Source: Clostridiales bacterium UBA1390 (GTDB lineage Bacteria; Bacillota; Clostridia; Lachnospirales; Bianqueaceae). Taken from it: a DNA stretch of 14,752 nt. Location of the stretch: positions 1 to 14,752 of the forward strand of contig DBQQ01000008.1 of the NCBI GenBank assembly GCA_002305315.1, in the 5' to 3' direction. The position numbers and the translations under genes are program-made. Positions 14,324 to 14,752 of the stretch are shown piece by piece (positions within the stretch are counted from its first letter, which is position 1; every line of letters begins with the position of its first letter). A model generated the notes under the pieces. That model did not search any database, was not told the DNA's origin, and saw nothing but the letters and a program-made list of their open reading frames with translations.

Positions 14324-14352
14324 ATTATAGTGAATGAAGGGGGAAAAAGCAA
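14324..14352 (-). promoter_or_regulatory. Lrp-type gene promoter
   Basis: On the minus strand TTGCTT (14352-14347), 17 bp, TATAAT (14329-14324), about 38 nt before the start codon. Confidence 0.75.
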
Positions 14353-14371
14353 GCGTTTTTTCGTTTTTTAC

Positions 14372-14425
14372 AAAAAACACAGAAAAAACCACCGTCATAG
14401 ATGATAGACGATGGCTTTTTCTGTG
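14372..14425 (-). terminator. Terminator of the DUF1540-type gene
   Basis: A long imperfect stem pairs CACAGAAAAA...CCACCGTC (14378-14395) with GACGATGG...CTTTTTCTGTG (14407-14425). On the minus strand it is followed by a run of six T. It lies 12 nt past the 14438 stop. Confidence 0.8.
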
Positions 14426-14437
14426 ATTTTTGAAAGA

Positions 14438-14617
14438 TTACATAGAAGCCTTGCATTCGAAGCTGGCGCAGTCTGTGCATTTGCACTGATCGGCATGAGC
14501 TTCATGCTTCTCGACACGAATCGTATTTAGTGTACAATAATCCTCATTTCCTGCGTGATGCATACACTCACTTACATCACAACAGATGCAGCGGTTGATC
14601 TCCTTTGGCTGTTGCAT
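14438..14617 (-). CDS. Small cysteine-rich DUF1540-type protein
   Basis: The 59-aa product begins MQQPKEINRCICC. It has nine cysteines (10, 12, 13, 18, 28, 45, 47, 50, 55) and one of the DUF1540-like layouts: CxCC...C...N-E-x-Y-C...I-x-V, then a C-x-C-x2-C-x-S-F end. The ribosome binding site AAGGAGG lies 8 nt before the ATG. The function of DUF1540 is not established; the cysteine pattern suggests metal binding, probably zinc. It has its own terminator, and TATACT about 50 nt upstream of the start may be its -10, although no good -35 is seen. Confidence 0.85.
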   Translation of the reverse strand: MQQPKEINRCICCDVSECMHHAGNEDYCTLNTIRVEKHEAHADQCKCTDCASFECKASM

Positions 14618-14707
14618 GGACTGATCCTCCTTGAATTCATGAAAAGATAGCAGGCATCATCACAGCTAGTATAGACCATTGCGTTTTTTTTATGCGGTGG
14701 GAAATAT

Positions 14708-14736
14708 TTGAAAAAAAAATAAGAATATGATATACT
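14708..14736 (+). promoter_or_regulatory. Promoter ahead of the window-end repeat copy
   Basis: TTGAAA (14708-14713), 17 bp, TATACT (14731-14736). The -10 is part of the repeat copy that starts at 14729. Confidence 0.65.
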
Positions 14737-14752
14737 AGGCGTGGCATGGCAG
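14729..14752 (+). repeat. Partial fourth copy of the 103-bp repeat, cut by the window end
   Basis: The last 24 bases match the first 24 of the unit at 10135 at 22 positions (A to C in the -10, A to G in CATGRCAG). The remainder lies outside the window. Confidence 0.85.

Overview
The window looks like a chromosomal segment from a spore-forming member of the Bacillota, most likely class Clostridia and possibly Lachnospiraceae. The evidence is strong AGGAGG-type ribosome binding sites, canonical TTGACA/TATAAT promoters, a large Bacillus-type SRP RNA of about 270 nt upstream of dnaX, a BofA-like sporulation protein, and small cysteine-rich DUF1540-type and Lrp-type genes. The taxon is inferred; no rRNA or other marker is present.

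Layout. (1) 1-2470: an iron(II) uptake operon feoA-feoB on the minus strand, with a DtxR/IdeR-like box over its promoter and a terminator after feoB. (2) 2470-5880: a housekeeping block on the plus strand: an orphan HicB-like protein, the SRP RNA with a perfect-consensus promoter, then dnaX, ybaB and recR, closed by a terminator. The order SRP RNA-dnaX-ybaB-recR, with bofA nearby, is that known from Bacillus subtilis. (3) 5880-6490: a gene-free stretch filled by a 52-bp tandem array in which three unit types recur in the order A-B-C. (4) 6526-7768: minus-strand genes for a putative PD-(D/E)XK nuclease and BofA. The nuclease gene has a perfect 14-bp inverted repeat straddling its -10 and ribosome binding site. 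(5) 7774-11893: a pectin/galacturonate module: a GH28 enzyme (minus), a divergent MerR-type regulator (plus), three tandem copies of a 103-bp structured repeat, and a GH4 enzyme with the CHEV motif of alpha-galacturonidases. (6) 11924-14640: RarA, an unrecognised 161-aa protein with a sigma-E-like promoter, an Lrp/AsnC regulator, and a 59-aa cysteine-rich DUF1540-type protein. (7) The last 24 bases are the start of a fourth, distant copy of the 103-bp repeat, behind its own promoter.

The core genes are ordinary. The unusual material lies in the non-coding DNA: the 52-bp higher-order array next to the nuclease gene, the 103-bp dispersed and tandem repeat that begins at a -10 element and has two strong inverted repeats, and the apparent fold-back control of the nuclease gene. 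The cytoplasmic GH28/MerR/GH4 set would take oligogalacturonides imported by other genes and release galacturonate inside the cell.
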